Shown here: positions 36,826 through 45,144 of the stretch, one piece after another | Numbering within the stretch: the first letter of the stretch is position 1 | How the letters are laid out: every line of letters starts with the position of its first letter | Source: Microbacterium proteolyticum | GTDB lineage: Bacteria; Actinomycetota; Actinomycetes; Actinomycetales; Microbacteriaceae | Length of the DNA stretch: 64,000 nucleotides | Assembly: GCF_029639405.1 (NCBI RefSeq) | Contig: NZ_CP121274.1 | Location: forward strand, 2,480,001 to 2,544,000 | Direction: 5' to 3' | Translations under genes and position numbers: made by a program | The notes under the pieces: generated by a model | Databases searched by the model: none | Told to the model about the DNA's origin: nothing | The model's input: only the letters and a program-made list of their open reading frames with translations

Positions 36826-37227
36826 TCAGGCAGTCATCGAGGCCATCATGGCCTCGCACTTCATGACCATGTCGTCGCACGCCATGGCGCAATAGCGGCA
36901 CATCTCGTCCATGTCGGCGTGCATGCGGCACTCGTCGGCGCACGCCTTGCCCATGGTCATGCAGGCCATCATCATGGCCTTCATCACGTCCATGTCCATG
37001 CCGGCGGGACGCATCATCATGTGCATCGTCGCCTGGGCCATCTCGACCATGTTCGAGCACATGGCGCAGCACTTCGCCATCTCGGCGCCGTGCATCATGT
37101 CGCTGCCGGCGCACATGGCCGCAGCCATCGCACAGGCGTTCATCGACTGCAGGCATTCCTGCATGGCATCCATGTCCATGGTCATCTCGCCCATGGGCAT
37201 CGACTTCATCATCATCATGGTGTCCAT
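36826..37227 (-). CDS. Met- and Cys-rich four-helix metal-binding protein, 133 aa
   Basis: Counted by eye, about 41 of 133 residues are Met and 13 are Cys, with 3 His. The Cys are spaced as in four-helix-bundle copper-storage proteins and DUF326 proteins (AKCCAMCSN, KACADEC, MCRYCAMACDD). The start is ATG 37227 behind GGGAG. No signal peptide is seen, so it should be cytosolic. Copper(I) storage or buffering is the probable role; the very high Met content goes beyond what I know for this family. Confidence 0.75.
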   Translation of the reverse strand: MDTMMMMKSMPMGEMTMDMDAMQECLQSMNACAMAAAMCAGSDMMHGAEMAKCCAMCSNMVEMAQATMHMMMRPAGMDMDVMKAMMMACMTMGKACADECRMHADMDEMCRYCAMACDDMVMKCEAMMASMTA

Positions 37228-37336
37228 CTGGGTCTCCCGTATCGTCGCGTGAATGGCGAGGTCTCGCCGTCGGGTGCTTCTGTGACGGAATATTACGCGC
37301 GGGGCTCCGGCGGCGACAGCACTCTCAGGAGAGTGA

Positions 37337-38125
37337 TCAGCCGGCGAGCCGCTCGCGGAGGAACTCGACGACCAGCTCGTTCGCGCGGTGGGTGGGGTGT
37401 CCCTGCACGGTGGCCGACGCGTCCGTGAGGACGGAGTGGGCGTTCGCGGGGATGCCGTCGGCATTGCCGGGGGAGGAGTCGATCTCGAACGCCCGCCACC
37501 CCTCGCCGAGCAGCCGCTCGAACGCCGCGAAACGCTCCGCCGGAACGCTCCGGTCGTCGGTGAACCGCAGGCCCAGCGCGCAGAGTCCGTCGCCCGCGCG
37601 GCGGCGGACCGCCGCCTCTTCGGTGGGGCTCAGACCGGTCGCCGAGCGCCCGGCCCCGATCGCCGGGGGCACCGCGGGCTGGGAGACGACCGGTGCGAGC
37701 ACGCTGGCATCGGCCGCCGTCGCCAGCGCGAAGCCGCCGGAGAAGCACATCCCGATGACGCCGACGCCGGGGCCGCCGCGCTGGGCGTGCACGTCTCGGG
37801 CCAGGGCGCGGAGGAATCCCGCGATCGGGCGGTCGGCGCGGCGGGCGAACGCCGCGAACTCCCGCGAGACGCACATGCGCAGAGCAGAACCGGCGAGGTA
37901 GCCCCCGCTCGGCGGTCGCCCCGGCGTCCCGATGATCGACGGGAGGACGACGTGGAATCCCGCCGCGACCAATCGCTCGCCGAGCGCGATCACCGCGGGC
38001 GTCGCGCCGGGGATCTCGGGGATCAGGATGACGCCGGGGCCGTCCCCGCGGCGGTAGACGTCGTGGGTGATGCCGTCGTGCGTGAACGGCGAGACGTTCC
38101 ATCCGGCCAGGAGCTCCGTGGTCAT
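37337..38125 (-). CDS. Dienelactone hydrolase-family alpha/beta hydrolase
   Basis: A 262-residue protein with a Cys nucleophile elbow GMCFSGGFA in the middle, an acidic residue in FTDDRSVPA and a late His (PTHRANELVVEF). This Cys-Asp-His set is typical of dienelactone hydrolases, which open dienelactones in chlorocatechol breakdown; many relatives have other ester substrates. No ring-cleavage operon lies next to it, so the substrate is open. Confidence 0.8.
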   Translation of the reverse strand: MTTELLAGWNVSPFTHDGITHDVYRRGDGPGVILIPEIPGATPAVIALGERLVAAGFHVVLPSIIGTPGRPPSGGYLAGSALRMCVSREFAAFARRADRPIAGFLRALARDVHAQRGGPGVGVIGMCFSGGFALATAADASVLAPVVSQPAVPPAIGAGRSATGLSPTEEAAVRRRAGDGLCALGLRFTDDRSVPAERFAAFERLLGEGWRAFEIDSSPGNADGIPANAHSVLTDASATVQGHPTHRANELVVEFLRERLAG

Positions 38126-38172
38126 GGGCTCAGTAGATCACCCCCGCGCCGGGCTAGGGGCGGTACGAGCGT

Positions 38173-38631
38173 CTAATCGAGCCGGATGCTCCCGGTCGCG
38201 GGGTGCTCGTGCGGCATGCGATCGCGGTCGTACGTGATGGCGGTGTAGCCGTGCGGCTTGGGCTTGCCGTCTTCGTCGACGCTCACGAACACGAGCCGCT
38301 CGATCGTGAGGATCCTCTTGCGCGTGATCATGTTCCGCACGACCGCGCGCATCGTCAGCGACGTGCGACCGAAGTGCGTCGCGGTGAGCCCCATCTCGAT
38401 CAGATCGCCCTGCAGAGCGGATGCCTCGAAGTTGATCTCCGAGATCAGCTTGGTGACCACGCGGTAGTTGCCGAGCTGGATGATCGCGTAGATCGCGGCC
38501 TCTTCATCGATCCAGCGCAGCAGGCTGCCGCCGAACAGCGTGCCGTTGGCGTTGAGGTCTTCGGGCTTGACCCACTTGCGCGTGTGGAAGTTGATGCCGT
38601 CGTCCGAGGGATGCCACTGGGGTTCGGTCAC
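38173..38631 (-). CDS. Acyl-CoA thioesterase, YciA/hotdog type
   Basis: The 152-residue protein has LNANGTLFGGSLLRWIDEEAA, the acyl-CoA thioesterase signature with the acidic residue, and ISEINFEASALQGDLIEMG after it. Such enzymes release free fatty acids from acyl-CoA in the cytosol. It stands alone. Confidence 0.85.
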   Translation of the reverse strand: MTEPQWHPSDDGINFHTRKWVKPEDLNANGTLFGGSLLRWIDEEAAIYAIIQLGNYRVVTKLISEINFEASALQGDLIEMGLTATHFGRTSLTMRAVVRNMITRKRILTIERLVFVSVDEDGKPKPHGYTAITYDRDRMPHEHPATGSIRLD

Positions 38632-38675
38632 CCCTCCACGCTACTCCCGAGTCTCGTCCGGCTCCGTCGCCGCCG

Positions 38676-39665
38676 TCAGCGCGCCGGACGGAGCGACGCG
38701 ACGAACTCCAGCTTGTCCAGCACCGGCCCCGGGATGACGAAGGGGTAGAGGTCGTCCTTCCCCATCGAACGGTTGATCGTGTTGAGGGAGGTGGCCAGTG
38801 GCATCCACACTCCGCTGACGACGTCGCGGAAGAGGGAGAAGGCGTCGACGCCGGCGACCGTGATCAGTCCGTAGGCCGTCGCCGTCTCGAGCGTGTCCGT
38901 GATGTGGAGGTAGTGCGCCCACGTCTCGGCGAAGTCTTCGTAGGGGTGCATCGTGGCGTACGTGGAGATGTAGCGCTCGGGCCAGTCCTTCGGCGGCCCC
39001 TCCGAATAATGCCGGTCGATCTCGGCCTGATAGTCGGCGGTCTCGTCGCCGAAGAGCTCGCGGGCGCGCGTGATGCGGTCGGTCCCCTCGACGAGCACCC
39101 ACTCGATGTAGTGCCCGACCTCGTGGCGGAAGTGGCCGAGCATCGTGCGGTAAGGCTCGCCGAGCTGCTTCTGCATCTTCACGCGGTAGGTGTCGTCGCT
39201 CTCGGCCAGATCGATCGTGATGACGCCCTCGTCGTGTCCGATCACGACGTCTTCGGCCACGCTCGACAGCAGGTCGAAGCACAGTCCCCGCTCCGGGTCG
39301 TCGGCTTTCCCGACGATCTCGAACCCGAGCCGGTCGAGTTCGAACAGCAGCCAGCGCTTGGCGCGCTCGGCCACCGGGTACTGCGAGAGGCCCTCGAGAT
39401 CGGCGTCGTTCGGGCGCACCCGGGTGAGGTCGCACGCCGTGCACTGTCCGCCCTCGAGTGCCGCCAGCCACGTGCACCCCGACAGATCGAGGTTGCGGCA
39501 GACGTGCCAGACGAGCCCGGCCGAGTCGACGTACCGACCGCTCTGGTCGACCGGGACGATCTCGGCTTCGCCGCGGGAGAAACCGAGCGGCGTCCCGCAC
39601 GACACGCACACCGAGTTCTCGAAGTGGAGGGGAGCAGCGCACACGCGGCATCGGAACGACTTCAC
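38676..39665 (-). CDS. Putative zinc-binding metallopeptidase with N-terminal zinc ribbon
   Basis: Residues 5-30 form a ribbon with two CxxC pairs (CRVCAAPLHFENSVCVSC). In the middle, FRHEVGHYIEW is a HExxH zinc site, with a further acidic region YEDFAETWAHYLH about 90 residues on. It belongs to the family annotated as putative zinc-binding peptidase (DUF2248 type). No signal peptide. Natural substrate unknown. Confidence 0.82.
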   Translation of the reverse strand: MKSFRCRVCAAPLHFENSVCVSCGTPLGFSRGEAEIVPVDQSGRYVDSAGLVWHVCRNLDLSGCTWLAALEGGQCTACDLTRVRPNDADLEGLSQYPVAERAKRWLLFELDRLGFEIVGKADDPERGLCFDLLSSVAEDVVIGHDEGVITIDLAESDDTYRVKMQKQLGEPYRTMLGHFRHEVGHYIEWVLVEGTDRITRARELFGDETADYQAEIDRHYSEGPPKDWPERYISTYATMHPYEDFAETWAHYLHITDTLETATAYGLITVAGVDAFSLFRDVVSGVWMPLATSLNTINRSMGKDDLYPFVIPGPVLDKLEFVASLRPAR

Positions 39666-39757
39666 AGGCCCAGCCTGTCAGGTCGGGGCGAGGCTCGAAG
39701 GGGGGTTGCGCGTGGGGGATACCGGCATGGACGGATGCGCCGCGTGGTGCGTCCAGC

Positions 39758-40129
39758 TCACCCCGCCGGCTCGTCGGCTGCCGTCGGTGCGGCAGGGGCC
39801 TTCTGCCACGGCCAACGGCCGGTGATCTCCACCTCCAGCGACCAGCTCAGGAAGGTCCGGATGACGACGATCGCCGCGAGCACCGCGACGCTGTCGAGCG
39901 TGGGTGTCACGGCGACCGTGCGGATGATGTCCGCGGCGACCAGGAGCTCCAGCCCCAGCAGGATCGAGCGACCCAGGAAACGGCGGAAGCGACGGTAAAC
40001 GTCGGCCTCTCGGCGGAGCAGCCCCCGGGACGCCAGGACGACGGCGGCGACCGTGCCCCCGACGATCGCGACGACCCCGACCGCGTCGAGAACCTTGCCG
40101 ATGCCTTCGATGATCTCCGAAAAGCCCAT
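39758..40129 (-). CDS. DUF1622 membrane protein
   Basis: The 123-residue protein has three membrane segments (VLDAVGVVAIVGGTVAAVVLA, ILLGLELLVAADII, VAVLAAIVVIRTFLSW) with the RRFLGRSILLGLELLVAADIIRT signature of DUF1622. Start ATG 40129; a longer one at 40165 is possible. Function unknown. Confidence 0.75.
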   Translation of the reverse strand: MGFSEIIEGIGKVLDAVGVVAIVGGTVAAVVLASRGLLRREADVYRRFRRFLGRSILLGLELLVAADIIRTVAVTPTLDSVAVLAAIVVIRTFLSWSLEVEITGRWPWQKAPAAPTAADEPAG

Positions 40130-40302
40130 GGTGCAGTTGTAGCTCAGCCGATCGCGCCCCGTCACGGGCGTTGAAATCTCGCCGTCGTCCGCCGCCTCGT
40201 TCGATCGAGCGATCGCCCGCGCACCGTGGAGTCACGGCACGACGGGGTCGCCCCGATCCGCGTCGTCGACGGCCGCCGTGCGCGACAGCCCCCGCCGCGC
40301 GA

Positions 40303-40791
40303 CTATGCCGACACGAGCGCGATGGACGCGATCACGGTCTCCACCTCGGCTGCCGAGGCCTCATCTCCGGTAGGCGAGGAGCCGATCACGATGAGGCGGT
40401 TCACCCCGGGGGCCGCGCACGTCGCGACGAGCGCGCGATCGCCGGTCGTGCCGCGCATAACCGGAGCGCTCTCCCCGGCGAACTCACCGTATCCCCCGAC
40501 GAAGTCGCCACCGGTGGGTTCGAACGCGCGGACCACCCCGAACATCTCCGCGCCGTAGTCGCGGGCGGTCATGACGCCCACCTCGCGGTGGGCGATGACG
40601 CGGAGGACGGCGTCCCGCCACCGCACGGTCAGCAACGGATCGTCGCCTCCCGCGCCGTCGGACACGTGGGCATCCAGCGGCACGTCGATCGTGAACGCCT
40701 CCCTCCCCGACTCCCACATCTCGTGCTTTGCCGTCTCCACGGTCGGCAGCAACTCGGGGGTCGTGAAGGTCATCGTGCGCACGGCATCCAT
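40303..40791 (-). CDS. Hypothetical protein, 162 aa
   Basis: Read from ATG 40791 (MDAVRTMTFTTPELLPTVE); ATG 40773 is a shorter start. It is a soluble protein with no membrane segments. LLTVRWRDAVLRVIAHREV and a late VNRLIVIGSSPTGD suggest a compact beta-rich domain. It is followed on the same strand by no other gene and lies 19 bases after the DUF2000 gene, so they may form a unit. Family not recognised. Confidence 0.6.
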   Translation of the reverse strand: MDAVRTMTFTTPELLPTVETAKHEMWESGREAFTIDVPLDAHVSDGAGGDDPLLTVRWRDAVLRVIAHREVGVMTARDYGAEMFGVVRAFEPTGGDFVGGYGEFAGESAPVMRGTTGDRALVATCAAPGVNRLIVIGSSPTGDEASAAEVETVIASIALVSA

Positions 40792-40810
40792 CCTGTCGGG
40801 TGAGCCCGCG

Positions 40811-41251
40811 TCAGGCGTGGAACACCGCACCCTTGGCGATGCGGTCGATGACGTTCTTCGGACCGCGCAGCGCCAGGCCGACGAGGTCGAGGTCGGCGGC
40901 GGCGACCGCGGCGACGGCCGCGCGGTTGGCATCGTCGTGCATCGTGGCGAAAAGGTCGCGGGTGTAGATCGCCAGCGCGACGTCGTCTCGGGCGGCGGCC
41001 TTCGCGCGGGCGCGCGCCAGCAGAGCGGCGTCACCGGTGAGCACGATGACGGGCTGCCGCAGCATCGGGAGGTACTCGGTGCCGTCGGCGTCGCGGTACG
41101 GCTCGCCCACGAGGCCCGGGGCGCTCGTCGCGATGCCGGCGGTGAGGAAGGCGGTGACGTTGAGCTCCTGCCAGGCGACGAGGTCGTCGCCGAGGATCAC
41201 GACGATCTTCGTGTCGAACGTCGGGGCGGTGGAGGGGGTCGTGTCGGTCAT
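40811..41251 (-). CDS. DUF2000-family protein
   Basis: The 146-residue protein begins the DUF2000 pattern at KIVVILGDDLVAWQELNVTAFLTAG and has MLRQPVIVLTGD, as in the peptidyl-tRNA hydrolase 2-like DUF2000 proteins. Function is not known. It is divergent from the AraC gene at 41300, a pairing also common elsewhere, with the regulator presumably controlling it. Confidence 0.8.
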   Translation of the reverse strand: MTDTTPSTAPTFDTKIVVILGDDLVAWQELNVTAFLTAGIATSAPGLVGEPYRDADGTEYLPMLRQPVIVLTGDAALLARARAKAAARDDVALAIYTRDLFATMHDDANRAAVAAVAAADLDLVGLALRGPKNVIDRIAKGAVFHA

Positions 41252-41299
41252 TCCTCCAGCGTCCGCTCACGGCGTCCCGCGGTCTTGTACGTTTCTTGC

Positions 41300-42076
41300 A
41301 TGATCGAACGGGTGCGCGCGTGGCATCCGGACGTGCCGTTCCTGCGCGAGGTCTATCACGCGAGCTTCGACCACGCCTACCCGCTCCACACCCACGACGA
41401 CTGGGCCGTGATGCTCGTCGACCGCGGCGCCGTGACGTACGACCTCGACCGGGTCTCACACCGGGCCGCGCCCGGCGCCCTGACGCTGCTGCCGCCGGGT
41501 ATCCCGCACGACGGGCGGTCGGCCGTCGCCGGCACCGGCTACCGCAAGCAGGTGCTGTACCTGCGCCGCGACTGGCTCCCCGACGACACCGCCGACCGCG
41601 TGTCCCGGCATCCCACCCTGGGGCGAGGATCCGCGGAATCCGCCGCTCGGCGCGTGCACGCCGCCCTGCGATACCCGGGGGAGGAGATGGCCGCCGAGCA
41701 CGCGCTGCTGGTCGTCCGCGATGCGATCCTCGCCCACACCGGCACGGAGGTCGCGGCCGTCCGCGATGCGCCGCTCGCCCGGCGCCTGCGGGGGATGCTC
41801 GACGACCGCTTCACCGAGTCGTTCACGATCGCCTCGGCGGCCGCGCACCTGGGCGCGCACCCCAGCCACCTCGTGCGCGAGTTCTCGCGCGCGTACGGCA
41901 TGGCGCCCCATCGCTACCTCGTCGCTCGCCGGGTGGACGCGGCGCGACGGCTGCTGGTCGACGGATGCCGCCCGGCCGAGGTCGCTGTCCGGACGGGCTT
42001 CCACGACCAGGCGCACCTGACGCGGCACTTCCGCCGCGTGTGGGGAGTGACGCCGGGGGCGTTCGCGCGCGGGTAG
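41300..42076 (+). CDS. AraC-family regulator with cupin sensor domain
   Basis: The 258-residue protein opens with a cupin (HASFDHAYPLHTHDDWAVML, with His ligands) and ends with two HTHs (TIASAAAHLGAHPSHLVREF, CRPAEVAVRTGFHDQAHLTRHF). The start ATG 41300 is 48 bases from the divergent DUF2000 gene, which it most likely controls. Ligand unknown. Confidence 0.82.
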   Translation: MIERVRAWHPDVPFLREVYHASFDHAYPLHTHDDWAVMLVDRGAVTYDLDRVSHRAAPGALTLLPPGIPHDGRSAVAGTGYRKQVLYLRRDWLPDDTADRVSRHPTLGRGSAESAARRVHAALRYPGEEMAAEHALLVVRDAILAHTGTEVAAVRDAPLARRLRGMLDDRFTESFTIASAAAHLGAHPSHLVREFSRAYGMAPHRYLVARRVDAARRLLVDGCRPAEVAVRTGFHDQAHLTRHFRRVWGVTPGAFARG

Positions 42077-42142
42077 GCCCGCACGGTGCGCGTCCGCCGC
42101 CTCGTACGATCGAAGGATCGCCCGCGCACCCCGGAGGCCACC

Positions 42143-42955
42143 ATGCCCGAACTGAGCAAGGACACCACGCTCTGCATCTCCCTGGCGGGTCGCCCGTCGA
42201 ACATCGGAACCCGATTCCACAACTTCCTCTACGCCGAGCTCGGGATCGATTTCGTCTACAAGGCGTTCACGACCACCGACATCGCGGGAGCGATCGCCGG
42301 CGTGCGCGCCCTCGGCATCCGCGGCTGCTCGGTGTCGATGCCGTTCAAAGAGGCCGTGATCCCGCTGGTCGACCACATCGAGCACTCCGCCGCCGCGATC
42401 GGGTCGATCAACACGATCGTGAACGACGGGGGAGTGCTGACGGCCTCGAACACCGACTACGAGGCGATCGCGAGCCTCATCGAGAGCCATCGGCTCGACC
42501 CCGCGGCATCCGTGCTCGTGAGGGGATCGGGCGGGATGGCCAAGGCCGTCGTCGCGGCCTTCCACGGCGCAGGGTTCAGGGATCTCACCGTCGTGGCCCG
42601 TAATCTCGACGCGGGCCCCGCGCTCGCCGCCGCCTACGGCTTCCGTTGGGTGCCCGACGACCCGGCGCCCGGGGCCGACATCATCGTCAACGTCACTCCG
42701 CTCGGCATGAACGGGGCGGATGCCGACTCCCTGGCGTTCTCGCCGGAGCACATCGCCGCGGCGGCCACCGTGTTCGACGTGGTCGCCTTTCCCGCCGAGA
42801 CCCCGCTGATCCGCGCGGCGCGCGAGGCCGGGCGGGACGTCATCACGGGCGCCGAGGTCATCGCCCTCCAAGCGGCGGGCCAGTTCGCGCGCTACACCGG
42901 TGTGACGCCGACGCCCGATCAGGTCGCTCGGGCCTCGGCGCACTCGCGCGCCTGA
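42143..42955 (+). CDS. Shikimate dehydrogenase-like protein with altered substrate site
   Basis: A 270-residue member of the AroE fold. The NAD(P) loop is VRGSGGMAKAVVAAF; the lysine is kept in MPFKEAV and the Asp in SNTDYEAI. The usual HSxSP substrate motif is SNIGT, so both shikimate-binding Ser are missing. It probably acts on a related compound (quinate- or aminoshikimate-like), or has a new role. It is not in an aromatic amino acid operon. A strong terminator follows. Confidence 0.78.
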   Translation: MPELSKDTTLCISLAGRPSNIGTRFHNFLYAELGIDFVYKAFTTTDIAGAIAGVRALGIRGCSVSMPFKEAVIPLVDHIEHSAAAIGSINTIVNDGGVLTASNTDYEAIASLIESHRLDPAASVLVRGSGGMAKAVVAAFHGAGFRDLTVVARNLDAGPALAAAYGFRWVPDDPAPGADIIVNVTPLGMNGADADSLAFSPEHIAAAATVFDVVAFPAETPLIRAAREAGRDVITGAEVIALQAAGQFARYTGVTPTPDQVARASAHSRA

Positions 42956-42956
42956 C

Positions 42957-42996
42957 ACGACAGGGCCCCGCGGTCGGAACCGCGGGGCCCTGTCGT
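42957..42996. terminator. Strong bidirectional terminator hairpin
   Basis: 18-bp perfect arms (42957-42974 and 42979-42996, core CAGGGCCCCGCGG) with a 4-base loop CGGA, between the convergent AroE-like and ABC permease genes. Confidence 0.85.
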
Positions 42997-43004
42997 CGTG
43001 ACGG

Positions 43005-44309
43005 TCACTCGTACCGCAGCGACTCCACCGGGTCGGCCCGCGCGGCGCGCGCGGCGGGGAGGCTCCCAGCGAGGAACGCGATCCCCATGATCACCAGGGA
43101 CGTCACGACGATCGACACGGGGTCGAAGGCGATCAGCTGCAGCCCCGGGAGGTCGCTGAACAACGTCCGCGTGAGGGCGGCGCTCACCGGCACGCCCACG
43201 GCGATGGCCACGACGGCGCCCAGCACGCTGCCCAGGAGCCCGAGCACGACCGCCTCCAGGCTGAACAGCGAGAACACGCGCCCGCTGCCCATCCCCATGG
43301 CCTTCATGAGGCCGATCTCCCGCGTCCGCTCCTGCACCGACATCAGCAGGGTGTTGACGATGCCGAAGCTCGCCGCCAGCAGCGCGATCACCGCGAACGC
43401 GTTCAGCACCAGCACGATGCCGTTGATGACGGCCTGGAACGTGCCGAGCTGATCGGCGACGGTGCGGCCGGTGTAGCCGGCATCCGACAGCGACGACTTG
43501 ACGGCGTCGATCTCGGCCGGAGTCGCCGACGACGACACGGTCACGCTGGCGGTGGCGTAGCGGTCGAGCTCGTCCTGCGGCACGCCGGTGTTCTGCGCGG
43601 TGAACAGCGCGTCCTGCAGGGCGGTGTTCGTCGTGAGGGCCGTCGTCGTGGTGAACGCCCCCTCGGTGACGCCCGTGACGGTGGCCTCGACGAGGTGCTG
43701 CGTCCGCAGCGGATCCGTCACGGCGATCGTGACGGTCTTGCCCACGGCGTCGCCGTCGTCCGAGAAGCCCAGGGGCGCGACCAGCGCGGAGGGCAGCGCC
43801 ACCTCGAGCGCATCGGCGGTGTTGTCGGGAGCGACGCCGACCGACAGCTGCGGCGTCTGGCCGCCGATGATGCCGCCCGCCGACGCGACGTACCGGTCGC
43901 CGCCGTCGTACTGCACGTAGTCGATGGTCGCGGAGCGGACCGGGGTCACGCTCTCCACCCCGTCGATCTGCCCGATCGCGGTGATGTCGTCGTCGGTCAG
44001 CGCCGACACGGAGCTCGACGCCCCGGGGCGACCGGGGCTCGTCTGCGCCGACGCGATGGCATCCGGATCGTACTTCTGGGGGTCCGTGGACGTCGCGTCG
44101 CTCGTGGACGTCTTCGACACCGTCAGCACGTTCGAGGCGCCGATCGACGACACCGTGCTGTCGATGAAGCCGTTGATGCCGGTGCCCAGACCGTTCGTCA
44201 GCGTGAGCGTGAACGCACCGACGAAGATCGCCAGCACGGTGAGGATCGTGCGCGTCTTCGAGCGGAACGTGTTCGAGAACGCGGTCGAGATCAGGTCGGT
44301 GGTCTTCAT
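43005..44309 (-). CDS. ABC transporter permease, MacB/FtsX type
   Basis: The 434-residue protein has an N-terminal membrane helix (ILTVLAIFVGAFTLTLTNGL), a large outside domain, and three C-terminal helices with the FtsX-type ending (VSIVVTSLVIMGIAFLAGSLPAARAARADPVESLRYE). Start ATG 44309 overlaps the ATPase gene stop. With the ATPase it forms an exporter or cell-envelope stress pump of the MacB type. The divergent two-component genes may control it. Confidence 0.88.
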   Translation of the reverse strand: MKTTDLISTAFSNTFRSKTRTILTVLAIFVGAFTLTLTNGLGTGINGFIDSTVSSIGASNVLTVSKTSTSDATSTDPQKYDPDAIASAQTSPGRPGASSSVSALTDDDITAIGQIDGVESVTPVRSATIDYVQYDGGDRYVASAGGIIGGQTPQLSVGVAPDNTADALEVALPSALVAPLGFSDDGDAVGKTVTIAVTDPLRTQHLVEATVTGVTEGAFTTTTALTTNTALQDALFTAQNTGVPQDELDRYATASVTVSSSATPAEIDAVKSSLSDAGYTGRTVADQLGTFQAVINGIVLVLNAFAVIALLAASFGIVNTLLMSVQERTREIGLMKAMGMGSGRVFSLFSLEAVVLGLLGSVLGAVVAIAVGVPVSAALTRTLFSDLPGLQLIAFDPVSIVVTSLVIMGIAFLAGSLPAARAARADPVESLRYE

Positions 44310-45013
44310 GCGGCACGCCCCTGCTCGGCGACGATCACACCGTCGCGGATCAGAATGCGGCGGTCGCACCGGGCCGCCAGGTCGTCATCGTGCGTCACGA
44401 CGATCAACGTGATGCCGTGTTCGCGGTTCAGGCGGAACAGGATGTCCTCGACCACCGCGCCGGTCTGGGAGTCGAGGTTTCCGGTGGGCTCGTCGGCGAA
44501 GATCACCTGGGGGTCGTTGACGAGCGCGCGGGCGATCACCGCGCGCTGCTTCTGGCCGCCCGAGAGTGCTGTCGCCTTGTTCTTCGCCTTGTCCTGCATG
44601 TCGAGCTCGGTGAGGGCGGCGAGCCCGCGGCGCTTGCGCTCGGCGCGTCCGACCCCGGCGATCTTGAGGGGCAGGACGACGTTCTCCAGCACCGAGGCGT
44701 TCGGGGTGAGGAAGAACTGCTGGAAGACGAAGCCGAACGTCTTGTTGCGCGTGCGGTTGAGGCGACGGCCGCGGAGGGAGGCGGCATCCGTTCCGTCGAG
44801 GGCGACGGTGCCGGTCGTGGGGGCGTCCATCAGGGCGAGCAGGTGCATGAGGGTCGACTTGCCCGACCCGCTCTTGCCGACGATGGCGACGCTCTCCCCG
44901 CGCCGGATGTCGAGGGAGACGCCGCGCAGGGCGTCGAAACGGGCGGATCCACGGCCGTACGACTTGTGCAGGTCGACGACCGAGAGGAGGGGAGGTGGGG
45001 TGTCGGGTGTCAT
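44306..45013 (-). CDS. ABC transporter ATPase, MacB/LolD type
   Basis: The 235-residue ATPase has Walker A GKSGSGKST, signature LSGGQKQRAVIARAL and Walker B VIFADEPTGNLDS, the last typical of MacB/LolD. The start is ATG 45013. It is coupled to the permease gene. Together they belong to the class that exports peptides or moves lipoproteins; the cargo is unknown. Confidence 0.9.
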   Translation of the reverse strand: MTPDTPPPLLSVVDLHKSYGRGSARFDALRGVSLDIRRGESVAIVGKSGSGKSTLMHLLALMDAPTTGTVALDGTDAASLRGRRLNRTRNKTFGFVFQQFFLTPNASVLENVVLPLKIAGVGRAERKRRGLAALTELDMQDKAKNKATALSGGQKQRAVIARALVNDPQVIFADEPTGNLDSQTGAVVEDILFRLNREHGITLIVVTHDDDLAARCDRRILIRDGVIVAEQGRAA

Positions 45014-45144
45014 GCCCCCACTCTCGCCGCGGGCGTCGGCGGGCACGTCCCGCTCCCGGGGTGGATGGCTACCCCCACAGGGGGATCCGCGTCTGCCCCG
45101 GAACGGCGATGGCCCCGCGGCGCCCGGACCGCCAGACTGGGACG

